This document shows, one piece after another, positions 22,070 through 31,000 of a stretch of DNA of 64,000 nucleotides. This DNA comes from Spiribacter halobius (GTDB taxonomy: Bacteria; Pseudomonadota; Gammaproteobacteria; Nitrococcales; Nitrococcaceae). The stretch lies in assembly GCF_020883455.1 (NCBI RefSeq), contig NZ_CP086615.1, positions 1 through 64,000 of the forward strand. The letters are read 5' to 3'. Numbering within the stretch: the first letter of the stretch is position 1; each line of letters starts with the position of its first letter. The notes below the pieces were generated by a model. It ran no database searches. It had not been told where the DNA came from and was given only the letters and a program-made list of their open reading frames with translations. The position numbers and the translations under genes are program-made.

Positions 22070-23099
22070 CGACAGGGCCTCGCCGATACGGGACTCGCAC
22101 CGTCACATGATAGACGCCATCCGCGGTGCTGACCTCCAGTCGGGCGCGTTCGCCGAAGGCCAGCAGCAGACGCTCGCGAACGTTGGCCTGGGCCATGCCG
22201 AAGCCGGCACTGCGCCGGCGCGGCATGCTCGGGGCCGGATTGCGCACCTCCACCAGCAGCTGGTCGCCGCTGACACCGCCGGTGAGCGTGATGGTGCCGC
22301 CCTCCTCGCGCGGCTCGATACCGTAGTACACAGCGTTCTCCAGCAGCGGCTGCAGCGTCAGCGGCGGGATGAGGGCCCCGCGGGGCAGGCCATCCAGGCG
22401 CCAGGCGACGTCCAGGCGCTCGCCGAGCCGCTGATGCTCCATGCGCAGGTAGCCGTCGACCAGGGCGAGCTCCTCGGCCAGCGGCACCAGCCGACGCTCG
22501 TCCCGCGTCAGGCTGGCGCGGAAGAGATCCGCCAGATCCTCCACCAGCCGCTCGGCGAGGCGCGGATCCACACCGATGGCCGAGGCGATGGTGTTCAGGC
22601 TGTTGAACAGGAAGTGCGGGCGGATGCGCGCCTGCAGGGCGTCGATGCGGGCCTCGGCGGCGGCCTGCATGCGCGCCCGCCACTGGTGCTGCAGATAGAG
22701 ATAGCGCAGCGCCACGGCGGCGACGATGGCCGTAATGGCGAAGGTGCGGGCGAGGAATGCCGAGCCGCCGCCGGCCGGCAGCACCGCCGGCGGCAGCAGC
22801 CACTGGGCGATGGCCGCCGCCAGCGCGGCGACGATAAGGACAAGCGCGTAGCTCGCCAGCGCGCCGCGCCGGGCGCCGAGCCCGAGCAGCCGGCGCCGCA
22901 GCAGGCAGAGCACGGCGGCGCTCACGAGTCCGATCCACTGCACGTACAGCGAGAGCAGCGACAGCGCCTCCCAGCTCCAGCCGCCGGTACGCGCCAGCAC
23001 GAGCACGAACACCAGCAGCTCGCCCATGATGACCACGGCGAACACGCTGCGGATGGCGCAGAAATCGGGGAGGAAGCCCTGGTCCTCGCTGCCCTTCAC
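22050..23099 (-). CDS. algZ: Sensor histidine kinase AlgZ (FimS)
   Basis: His_kinase-family membrane sensor paired with AlgR. GTG 23099 is chosen because AGGGG lies five bases upstream; GTG 23126 is possible. 349 residues: N-terminal FLPDFCAIRSVFAVVIMGELLV, about four to five membrane helices up to about residue 140, then the unusual H-box RPHFLFNSLNTIAS, N-box LLENAVYYGI and G-box GFGMAQANVRERL. In pseudomonads argH is the divergent neighbour; here a 12-kb island lies between. Confidence 0.92.
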   Translation of the reverse strand: MKGSEDQGFLPDFCAIRSVFAVVIMGELLVFVLVLARTGGWSWEALSLLSLYVQWIGLVSAAVLCLLRRRLLGLGARRGALASYALVLIVAALAAAIAQWLLPPAVLPAGGGSAFLARTFAITAIVAAVALRYLYLQHQWRARMQAAAEARIDALQARIRPHFLFNSLNTIASAIGVDPRLAERLVEDLADLFRASLTRDERRLVPLAEELALVDGYLRMEHQRLGERLDVAWRLDGLPRGALIPPLTLQPLLENAVYYGIEPREEGGTITLTGGVSGDQLLVEVRNPAPSMPRRRSAGFGMAQANVRERLLLAFGERARLEVSTADGVYHVTVRVPYRRGPVDEDTHR

Positions 23100-23196
23100 G
23101 GATGCCCCTAATGCCGAAGTGCGCACAGCATGGGCCGCGGCGGCACCGACGGGAAGCCGACCGGTTCACAACCTCGTGCCCGCTTGGATGCCGCGC

Positions 23197-23308
23197 CACG
23201 GGCTCCGGGGGTGGCTCGCGGGCCTGCCGCGCTCGTCCTGAGCGCGCGAGCAGCGTCCCCTGCGACCGGCATTGCCCGCAAGCCACCCCCGGAGCCCGCG
23301 CCGTGCGG
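23197..23308. repeat. Inverted-repeat element upstream of algZ
   Basis: GGGCTCCGGGGGTGGCTCGC near 23202 is matched by the reverse complement GCAAGCCACCCCCGGAGCCC near 23290, with one mismatch over 24 bases and about 65 bases between. No coding frame. It occupies the middle of the 358-base gap between algZ and the end of hlyD and resembles a small non-autonomous element or a strong cruciform. Confidence 0.7.
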
Positions 23309-23390
23309 CGGCGGACCATAGCTTTACAGCCGACCTACAGCCTGACCGCTGGGCTGGTGGGTTGTCTGTCCGCGAACGGCGACAGGAGGA

Positions 23391-23406
23391 GTAAGCATTT
23401 GCTTAC
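23391..23406. other. Small palindrome after the T1SS operon
   Basis: GTAAGCA, TT, TGCTTAC: perfect seven-base arms with a two-base gap, 52 bases beyond the hlyD stop. It lacks a T tract, so it looks more like a protein-binding site than a terminator. Confidence 0.4.
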
Positions 23407-23457
23407 ACCATGGTTGCCCTGCGGGCGTTTCCGGGCCAAGCGGGCTACGCTCCGAGG

Positions 23458-24822
23458 TCATTGCTCCCGCAGCGCCTGTTCCCGGTATCGCAGCACTGGG
23501 GCGAGGAAGTATTCGATCACGCGGCGGCTGCCGAGTTGCACGTCCACGGTTGCACCGAGGCCAGGGCGGATCGGAATGCGCTCCTGGTCAATCTCCACCC
23601 ACGCGCGCTCGAGCGTAACCGTCGCCTCGTAGTAACGGCCGCCCTGGCCGTCCTGGGTCGCGCGTGGCGCAATCTTCTCGATGACGCCCGGAATGGACCC
23701 GTACCGGGTGTAATCGAAGGCGGACAGCTTGACATCTACAGCCTGCCCAGCACGGGCCAGCGCAATATCGCGGTCGAGGATCCGTGCCGCCACTTCTATC
23801 GGATGATCCGCAGGTACCACGTTCAGCAACACCTCCGCCGGCTCCACCACGCGCCCCGGGCCGGTTACCGCGAGATCCTGCACGACGCCGGCCATCGGGG
23901 CACGCAGTGTGCGTTGATCGAGCCGCTCTTCCGCCTCGGCAAGCTCCTGGCGGAGTTCTGCGATGCGATCCGTGAGCCGCGCCTGCTCGGCCAGTAGCTC
24001 TGCGCTGTAGGCGTTGACAACCGCTTCGCGCCGCCGCGCCGACAGCGCCATCCGGCCAGCGGCGCTCCTGGCTTCGCGCCGTTGCACTTCCAGCTTGCCC
24101 CGGTGCTCGGCGAGCAGGCTTTCGGCCTCCTCCACCCGGTTTACCGGCTCGATGCCTCGGCGATGGAGCTGGTGCTGCCGCTCGGCGCGGCGCTCCAGAA
24201 AGGGCAGCAGCCGTTCGGTGGCCTGCATCCGTGCCAGCGCGGTGGCATGGTCGGCGCGCGCGTTGGTCAGGGCCTGTTCGAGCTCTTCCAGCTCCGCCCG
24301 GTGGGCCTGCCACTGCGCCTGGGCCCGGTGGCGGGCCATCCGAAGCGTGGGGGCCGGCAAGGCCACCGTGGCGTCGAGCTCGGGCGGCGCCTCGCGCCCG
24401 GACGCCAGCAATGCTCGGACACGAGCGTGAGCGCCGCGCGCGCTCTGCAGGCGGGCACGCAGAGAGTTTACCCGGGCTTCAGCGGCCTGGCTGGCCAGCC
24501 GTATGGTTGGCTGCCCGGCGCGCACGCGATCCCCGTTACGAACCAGGACCGCGGCGACGGTGGCTCTTTCCATCGACGCAACTGGCTGGACCCTGGAGCT
24601 CACTACCGTCTCGCCCTGCGCGAAAGCGACGACCTCGATGCGGGCAAAGGTGGCCCAGACCAGAAGCGCCATAAGGAAGGCCAGCAGCACCGCCAGCAGC
24701 CCGCGCGCCGCGCCTGGCGATGGCGCCTCGGTCACGGCCCGCACGCCGGGCTTGGCGCGGGCGAGCGCCGCCGATTCGGATCCGCAGTGTTTCGTGCCGT
24801 GCGGTCTACGGGGCCAGCGCAT
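23458..24822 (-). CDS. HlyD-family type I secretion periplasmic adaptor
   Basis: Membrane-fusion protein that bridges the inner-membrane ABC exporter and an outer-membrane TolC-type channel. 454 residues: short cytoplasmic N-terminus, one membrane segment (about 39-60, followed by WATFARIEVVAFAQGE), lipoyl-like half-motifs (AAVLVRNGDRVRAGQ), a long coiled-coil hairpin (about 110-270) and the beta-barrel with LRAPMAGVVQDLAV. ATG 24822 is chosen because GGGGAGGT lies five bases upstream; it overlaps the exporter gene by 17 bases. No TolC-type gene is in the window, so a housekeeping channel is presumably used. Confidence 0.92.
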   Translation of the reverse strand: MRWPRRPHGTKHCGSESAALARAKPGVRAVTEAPSPGAARGLLAVLLAFLMALLVWATFARIEVVAFAQGETVVSSRVQPVASMERATVAAVLVRNGDRVRAGQPTIRLASQAAEARVNSLRARLQSARGAHARVRALLASGREAPPELDATVALPAPTLRMARHRAQAQWQAHRAELEELEQALTNARADHATALARMQATERLLPFLERRAERQHQLHRRGIEPVNRVEEAESLLAEHRGKLEVQRREARSAAGRMALSARRREAVVNAYSAELLAEQARLTDRIAELRQELAEAEERLDQRTLRAPMAGVVQDLAVTGPGRVVEPAEVLLNVVPADHPIEVAARILDRDIALARAGQAVDVKLSAFDYTRYGSIPGVIEKIAPRATQDGQGGRYYEATVTLERAWVEIDQERIPIRPGLGATVDVQLGSRRVIEYFLAPVLRYREQALREQ

Positions 24823-26974
24823 GCCGCACCTCCCCGGATGAGGGTCGCGCCTGGGGCTCACCCAGCTGCGCTGCGCGCAGCCGGGCAAAGGGTCCGCCGG
24901 CCCGAATCAGGGCCGATGGCGGCCCGGACTCGACGAGTTGCCCGTCTTCCAGTACCAGGACGCGGTCGCATATGCGCAGCGTGGAGAGTCGATGGGCCAC
25001 CAGAAAGACCGTCCGCCCGCCGACAATGGCCCGCAGGTTCGACTGAATACGCTGCTCCGCAATGGCATCGAGTGCACTGGTGGGTTCGTCGAGCAGCAGG
25101 ATCCGCGGATCGGCGGCGAGGGCTCGGGCGAGGGCCACGCGCTGGCGCTGGCCGGCGGACAGCTCGACGCCGCGCTCGCCCACCACCGTGTCGTAGGCCT
25201 GAGGTAGCGCACGGACGAAGCGGTCGGCTGCCGCGAGCTCGGCAGCCTGCTCGACCTTCTCCATGGGCAGTGCCGGGTGCGCTGCGGCGATATTGGCCCG
25301 CACGCTGGCGTTGAACAGCACGCCGTCCTGAGTAACAGCGGCGACATGCCGTCGCAGCCAGCGCGGGTCCATACGCGCGGTGTTTACGCCATCGAGCAGG
25401 ATGCGGCCGGCGGTAGGCACGTAGAGCCGCTGGATCAGCCTCAGCAGCGACGTCTTGCCCGCACCTGACTGGCCCACGATGCCGATGACCTCGCCTGGCT
25501 TTGCCTCCAGTGACACAGATCGGATGACTTCAGGCGCATCCGGGCCGTAGCGAAAACTGACGTCTTCGAAGCGTACCGCACCCCGCGGCGGGGGCAGCTC
25601 CGTTGCCGAGGCCGGATGCGGCTCGGTTGGCCGATCGAGGATGTCCGCAAGGCGTCGCACGGCAACGCGCGTCTGTCCCAGCTGCTGGAACAGCTGTGCG
25701 AGGCGCATTGCCGGTGCCATGACACGACCGACCATCATGTTGAATGCAATCAGTCCGCCGGCTGTGAGCCCACCGTCGATCACCGCTCGTGCGCCGAGCC
25801 ACAGGGTGAGGGCAATGGTGCCTTTGCTGATGAACTGGGCGACCTGGTTGAGTCCTGAGGCCAGTTGGTCCGCGTCCCTGGCGGCGTTGCTTTGAGCCAC
25901 GGTTTGCGACTCCCACTCGCGGGCGCGTTGCGGCTCCAGACCGAGCCCCTTCACCGTCTCGACCCCGGCGACAGCCTCCGTCAGAAACGACTGCGTCTCG
26001 GTCTGCTCGACGATACGGCTCTCCAGCCGCCGGCGGAGCACCGGCGCACAGAGGCCGTACAGCAGCAGAAGGCCGGCCATCGCGGCCGCAACGACCATCG
26101 TCAACGGCACGCTGAACAGCGCCATGACCCCGAGAAAGAGCAGCGCGAAGCAGAAATCGACCAAGGCGGTCAGCCCGGAGCCGGTGAGGAACTGCCGCAC
26201 AGACTCGAGCTCCCGGACACGGGCAACGACGTCCCCGGTGCGCTGGCGCGCGAAGTAGGCGAGCGGCAAATCCAGTAGATGGCGGAAGAATCGGGCACTC
26301 AGCAGCACGTCCACCCGATTGGCGACATCCGCCAGCAGAATGCTGCGGAGCAGGCCTATGGCGAGATCGAACAGGGCGACGGCGGCGAGCCCGAGAATGA
26401 GGACGTCGAGCGTGGAGAGGGCGCCGGTGGTCAGCACCTTGTCGATGATGACCATCGTGAACAGGGGGGTGGCCAGCGCGAAGAGCTGCAGCATCAGAGA
26501 AGCGGCGAGCACATGGCCCAGCATGCCGCGGTAGCGGCCCAGCTCGGCAAGCAACGTGCTCAGCCCGAAGCGACGGCGCTCTCTCGCGCGCGCTTCCGAG
26601 TCCGAGCGGACCAGCAGCACCGGCATGCGCCGCGTGGCCAACCGTTCCGGTGCAACGCGCTCCTCCGGAGCAGCCGGATCCATGAGCCACGGCTCCGGCG
26701 CGTCTGCGTTCCACACGAGCACCCTGCCGTCGCCCGGCAGCACGAGGGCGGGCAAGCCGACCCTGGTCAGCTCGCGCGCGTTCAGATGGACGCGCTCCAC
26801 GGCGAGACCCTGTTCCTGCGCCGCGTCCAGGAGCTCATCCGGCCCGAAGCCGGAAATGATGCCCGTGCGCCGGCGGATCGTCTCCGCGGTGGTGGGGCGC
26901 TGCAGCAGACCGAGCAGAACCAGCAGAGCGGTCAGCCCGGGGTCGGCGACCTCGGGGTTGTCGGTGACATCCAT
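24806..26974 (-). CDS. Type I secretion ABC exporter, HlyB type
   Basis: Permease-ATPase that exports the RTX protein. 722 residues: N-terminal C39-like domain (about 1-125) without the catalytic Cys, which in HlyB-type exporters binds the unfolded substrate rather than cleaving it; six membrane helices (about 155-430); and a nucleotide-binding domain with Walker A GQSGAGKTS, Q-loop TQDGVLF, signature ELSAGQRQR and Walker B ILLLDEPTSALD. It starts one base after the acyltransferase gene. Because the Cys is missing, the substrate should be exported by a C-terminal signal, as for RTX toxins. Confidence 0.93.
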   Translation of the reverse strand: MDVTDNPEVADPGLTALLVLLGLLQRPTTAETIRRRTGIISGFGPDELLDAAQEQGLAVERVHLNARELTRVGLPALVLPGDGRVLVWNADAPEPWLMDPAAPEERVAPERLATRRMPVLLVRSDSEARARERRRFGLSTLLAELGRYRGMLGHVLAASLMLQLFALATPLFTMVIIDKVLTTGALSTLDVLILGLAAVALFDLAIGLLRSILLADVANRVDVLLSARFFRHLLDLPLAYFARQRTGDVVARVRELESVRQFLTGSGLTALVDFCFALLFLGVMALFSVPLTMVVAAAMAGLLLLYGLCAPVLRRRLESRIVEQTETQSFLTEAVAGVETVKGLGLEPQRAREWESQTVAQSNAARDADQLASGLNQVAQFISKGTIALTLWLGARAVIDGGLTAGGLIAFNMMVGRVMAPAMRLAQLFQQLGQTRVAVRRLADILDRPTEPHPASATELPPPRGAVRFEDVSFRYGPDAPEVIRSVSLEAKPGEVIGIVGQSGAGKTSLLRLIQRLYVPTAGRILLDGVNTARMDPRWLRRHVAAVTQDGVLFNASVRANIAAAHPALPMEKVEQAAELAAADRFVRALPQAYDTVVGERGVELSAGQRQRVALARALAADPRILLLDEPTSALDAIAEQRIQSNLRAIVGGRTVFLVAHRLSTLRICDRVLVLEDGQLVESGPPSALIRAGGPFARLRAAQLGEPQARPSSGEVRHALAP

Positions 26975-26975
26975 G

Positions 26976-27533
26976 TCAGCTTCCTGCCTTTTGATGCGCT
27001 TCCTGAACTGCCGGCGTATCGCTGGAAGCGGCGGATTCGGGATCCAGAGTGACTGTCTCTCGCCGGCCGTCGCCGCGCAGGCGTGAGAAGCTCAGGCGCC
27101 GCCCCGCCAGAACAGTGCTGCGGAGCTCGCCCAGCATGGTCTCCGCCTGCCCGAATGGTGCGATGAGCTCCACCAGCCACGGGCGTTCGCCGCTGCGCCA
27201 CTCGCCGGCGGCGATGCGCCCGCCGCCCTCCAGACGGCGGCCTACGTTCTTGGAGACGAAGGCCCAGAGCGCAGCGCCCACGGGCTGGCCACCGGACCGG
27301 TAGACGCGAAACTGTCCGTGGCTCACCGCGGGCACAACCAGCCATTCCAGGTCCGCGAGAAACAGCGCGTGCCGGTGGGTCGGAGACTGGGAGAGAAGCC
27401 AGCCGATCTCGCCGAGTACTGCCGCCACCCGCGGCGGCTCCGCGGAAGCCTCCGCGTCCCGGGCCTGCTCTTTGGTGGATTCAGGGTCGGATCGGCTGTG
27501 GTCGCCGCGTCCTGCCGGGGATTCCTCTTCCAT
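26976..27533 (-). CDS. HlyC-family toxin-activating lysine acyltransferase
   Basis: Acyl-ACP-dependent enzyme of the HlyC type, which fatty-acylates internal lysines of RTX toxins in the cytoplasm. 185 residues with about 35 extra acidic residues at the N-terminus. From residue 38, LGEIGWLLSQSPTHRHALF aligns with HlyC, placing the catalytic His at 53; WRSGERPWLVELIAPFG matches HlyC WTSGDRKWFIDWIAPFG. The HlyC catalytic Asp92 position is Glu122 here. Thus activity is likely but not certain. It lies between a GNAT gene and the HlyB-type exporter, 27 bases and one base away, inside the RTX operon. Confidence 0.85.
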   Translation of the reverse strand: MEEESPAGRGDHSRSDPESTKEQARDAEASAEPPRVAAVLGEIGWLLSQSPTHRHALFLADLEWLVVPAVSHGQFRVYRSGGQPVGAALWAFVSKNVGRRLEGGGRIAAGEWRSGERPWLVELIAPFGQAETMLGELRSTVLAGRRLSFSRLRGDGRRETVTLDPESAASSDTPAVQEAHQKAGS

Positions 27534-27560
27534 GCCTCACTCCCTTGAGATCCTGGGTAC

Positions 27561-28022
27561 TCAGCCGAGCGGCCTTGTATAGAGGCCGCCGATCTGTGAC
27601 ATGCCGGCCCGCCGCAGGAAGCGATCCATTCGAGCCAGCGTCGTGCCCTGGGACGGTCCAGTGCCCAGCACCGCCTCGCGCGCGCCTCGCTGCTCCGCCC
27701 AGCGCCAGAAGTAGGCGAGAAGCCGCAGCGCGGCCGAGCTGCCACGGAAGTGCGGCAGAACAAAATAGGCTACGGACTCGGCCATGTATTGATCGGAAAA
27801 GTAGTAGGCGGTGACCTGGGCCAGGTGCAGGCCGGCCAGCTCGCCGTTGTCGCTTTCCGCAACCGCCAGCATGTAGTCGGAAGCGGGAATGGCGTAACGG
27901 ATAACCGCCCGGACCTTGTCCCGATTGAGTGCAATGCCGCGAAATCGGCCGAGCGAGAACATTCGCTCGGCGAGGGCTTCAATCGCCGGCGCATCGGCCA
28001 GCTGCGCTGCGCGCACCTGCAT
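27561..28022 (-). CDS. GNAT-family N-acetyltransferase in the RTX operon
   Basis: 153-residue GNAT protein. The acetyl-CoA-binding region is seen as SVAYFVLPHFRGSSAALRLL followed by an amphipathic helix and EAVLGTG; the C-terminus (MDRFLRRAGMSQIGGLYTR) is typical of small, phage-type GNATs. It sits 15 bases after the RTX gene and 27 bases before the HlyC-type gene, so it is almost certainly co-transcribed with them. A role in modifying the RTX protein, its acyl carrier or self-protection is conceivable but not shown by sequence. Confidence 0.82.
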   Translation of the reverse strand: MQVRAAQLADAPAIEALAERMFSLGRFRGIALNRDKVRAVIRYAIPASDYMLAVAESDNGELAGLHLAQVTAYYFSDQYMAESVAYFVLPHFRGSSAALRLLAYFWRWAEQRGAREAVLGTGPSQGTTLARMDRFLRRAGMSQIGGLYTRPLG

Positions 28023-28037
28023 GGCTCCCCGAGGCTC

Positions 28038-31000
28038 CTAACCGACGAGCTGAAGCGGTTGGTCCGCCAAGGGTTCGTCTGCCACTACGACGCCCTCGGC
28101 GACGGGCGGCGGGGGCGCCTCCCGGGAAGAGGTGGCGGCCGCCGCCTGCGCGGCCCGCAGAACGGCAACCGCCGAGAGCTCATCGGCGGTCGTCGTCGGC
28201 GCCTTCCCGGCATAGTGGAAGGCCACGTCCCCCACGACGCCACCATCGCCGTCGGCCGTCTGGAAGCGGCTGCGGCCGAACACCGTGACATCGCCCAGGC
28301 GCTCGGCTTCGCCGTCCGATATCACGCCGATTCGCCGAATACCGGCGTGCGCCAGCTCGATCCGCTCGCCAGGGTCCTCGATGCCGTCGCCATCGCCATC
28401 CTGCCAGAGGGCGAAGCGATCCCAGGCGGCGTCGTCGCGGTCGAGATCGCCGTCGCCATCGGTGTCGAATGCCAGCGCCAGCCCCTCCATGTCGGTGCGC
28501 GCCCTAGGGTGGTCGTCGACGAAGCTGATCTCTTCGAATCCGGAGACGCGGCCGTCGCCGTCCCGGTCCAGGGTCAGCAGGGCGTCGTCCGCTCCGATCC
28601 AGGCCATTCGCTCGAGCCAGCCGTCGCCGTTGATGTCGGCCTCGATCCCAGAGTCGTCAATGTCCGTAAACTCCAGGCCGTCGCCATCGAGGTCCAGCGC
28701 CAGGGGCTTCTTGCCGCCTCCGCGTGGAGGGCTGTTCTCTATCGTTACCGTGCTCTCGGCGGTGCCCCCCTGTGAGTCCGTAACCCGAACGTCGAAGCGC
28801 ACGGTCTCAACCCGGTGCTTCTCGCCGGCGGGCACCGGGTCCTCGGGGGGCTGCCAGACCCAACGGGTCGCGGTCCCGGTGCGCGTATCGCCGCCATCGC
28901 GGTCGATGTAGGTGTACTCCTGCGCAACCCAGCGGCCTGCGTCGTCGCCCTGATTTAGCCGATAGCTGAAGCGCCCGTCGGAGGCCACGCTCACCTCGCC
29001 GAAGGCCGGCTGGGACGCGAGCTCGTAGTGCAGTTCGCCGGACAGGTCGAGGCCGCCGCCTGTGTCCTCGACGTCGATGCCGAGCAGGCGACCAGACCCT
29101 TCGGCGGTGAAGTATCCCGCCTCTGCCTGGTTATGTTCCCGGTCCCAGGCCGGGGACCGCACCGTGACGTGGCGGTAGTTCCCGTCGTAGTCGACCTCCC
29201 GATACAGGGAGGGGCTGTCGTTGACGGGCGCGAGGTCCACATGCAGCTGGCCTGCAGCGCGTCCGCCATGACCATCCGCTGCCGAGTAGCGAATGCTCGT
29301 CTCCCCGAACCAGTCACGGTCTCCCCGGAAGCGCGCGCCGTCTCCGGTGACTTCGAGCACGCCGCGGCGCACGTCCGCCTCACCGACGAATACGGAGCCG
29401 TCCGTGAAGCGCAGGCCCTGAATGCCGTACAGACGGTCTGTGGCGCCGCTGTCGAGCCGGGTAACCTCGACGCGGTCTCCGGCCGCCTCGAGCCGATAGT
29501 CCTCGCGGCGGCCGTCGAGCACGACGGTGTCGCGCTCGCCGCCTGCGCCGAGGAAGAGCTCGCGCCCGTCACCCGCGGCAAGCTCGTCGTCCCCGGGTCC
29601 GCCGCGCCTAACCCGCCACGAGCCGCCATCGGCAGCCAGTGCGTTCGCTTGCGCCTCGGCGTAGTCCGGATCCCAGTAGCGGTGGTCGAGCGCGCGGGTC
29701 AGCGCGATGTCGACTCCTCCCACGGCGGCAACGCGAGTCGCATCGCCGGCATCGAGGTCGAGGTCGTTCGCGGCGAGGCGCTGCGGGTCGAACCGCAACC
29801 ACGCATCCTCCTCGCCCGTGAGCCGGTCGTCCCGGGTGAACGGGTCGTTGTTGCGGCCGTCGAGATGCACCTCACCCTCGTCAAGCACCAGCGTCTCGGC
29901 CGTCACGGCGAGTTTCGCGCCTTCCGCGTCCTCGACCACGGCGCTGCCCGACTCCGGCCCGAAGCGGAGCGCAGCGGCAAAGACGCTGAGGCCTGGGAGC
30001 GCCAGACTGTCCTGACCGTCACCCAGGTCGACGTGCAGGAAACGCGTGCTGGCGGTGACCTCATCGTCGCCGGCGCCGCCCTGGATCCGTTCCACGCCCT
30101 GGAAGCCCCGCACATCCCCACGCCACACGCCGTCGAGGATCACGGTGTCCGTGCCGCTGCCGCCCTCGACCAGCTCGGCGTCATCGTCGGCATCGACCAC
30201 CAGCCGGTCATCCCCGGCGCCGCCCGACAGGACGTCGGCGCCCGGTCCGCCAGCCAGCGTGTCGTCGCCGCCACCGCCGGAGAGAATGTCGTCGCCCCCG
30301 CCGCCGCGGAGAGTGTCCGATCCGGTACCACCCCGCAGCCAGTCGTCACCCGCCCCGCCGCGCAGGGTATCCGCACCGCTGCCGCCCTCGAGCCAGTCCG
30401 CGCCCGGGCCGCCTTCCAGACGATCGTCTGCCTTGCGGCCGTAGAGGCGGTCGTCGCCTCCCCGGCCGAGCATGATGTCGCGAATGTCACTGCCGCGAAT
30501 TACATCGTCGCCGTTCGTCCCCTCCCAGCGCAGCACGTCGGGCGGAAGCGGCTCGGGGTCCTCGACGGCGTGAGGCTGCCGCTCTTCCCGCGGAGCGGTG
30601 CCCTCAGCGGATCGCAGTTCGGGGGCCAGGCCGGCTATCGCTGGCGGCCGTTCACTGTCACCGGCGGCGGTGGTTTCCCGCTGGGCTGGGTCGGCGGGTG
30701 GGATGATCGCAACGCCAGGAAGGGATGCTCCGGGCGCACCATCACTGCCGTTACTGGGAGCGTCCGCGGCATGCGATGGCTTGCCGCGGATGTTCTCCCC
30801 GATCGCCGCTCCCGGCTCAGCTGCTGCTGGCGGCTGCTGAATCGTCTTCGGGGCCGCCGGCGGCCCCGCACCCTGGTCCGACGGCGACTCTGGACGCCAG
30901 TCCCGACCGGAGGCCGTTGCCGGACGCTGCAGGGCGAAACTGGCCAAGATCCCGAGCGCGGCTGCCTCGCCCCAGCCGACACTGCTCTCTGCCGGCCGCC

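Noticed and set aside
30150-30520. DNA-level repeats in the RTX blocks considered as independent repeats
   Set aside because: They simply encode the GGxGxD nonapeptides.
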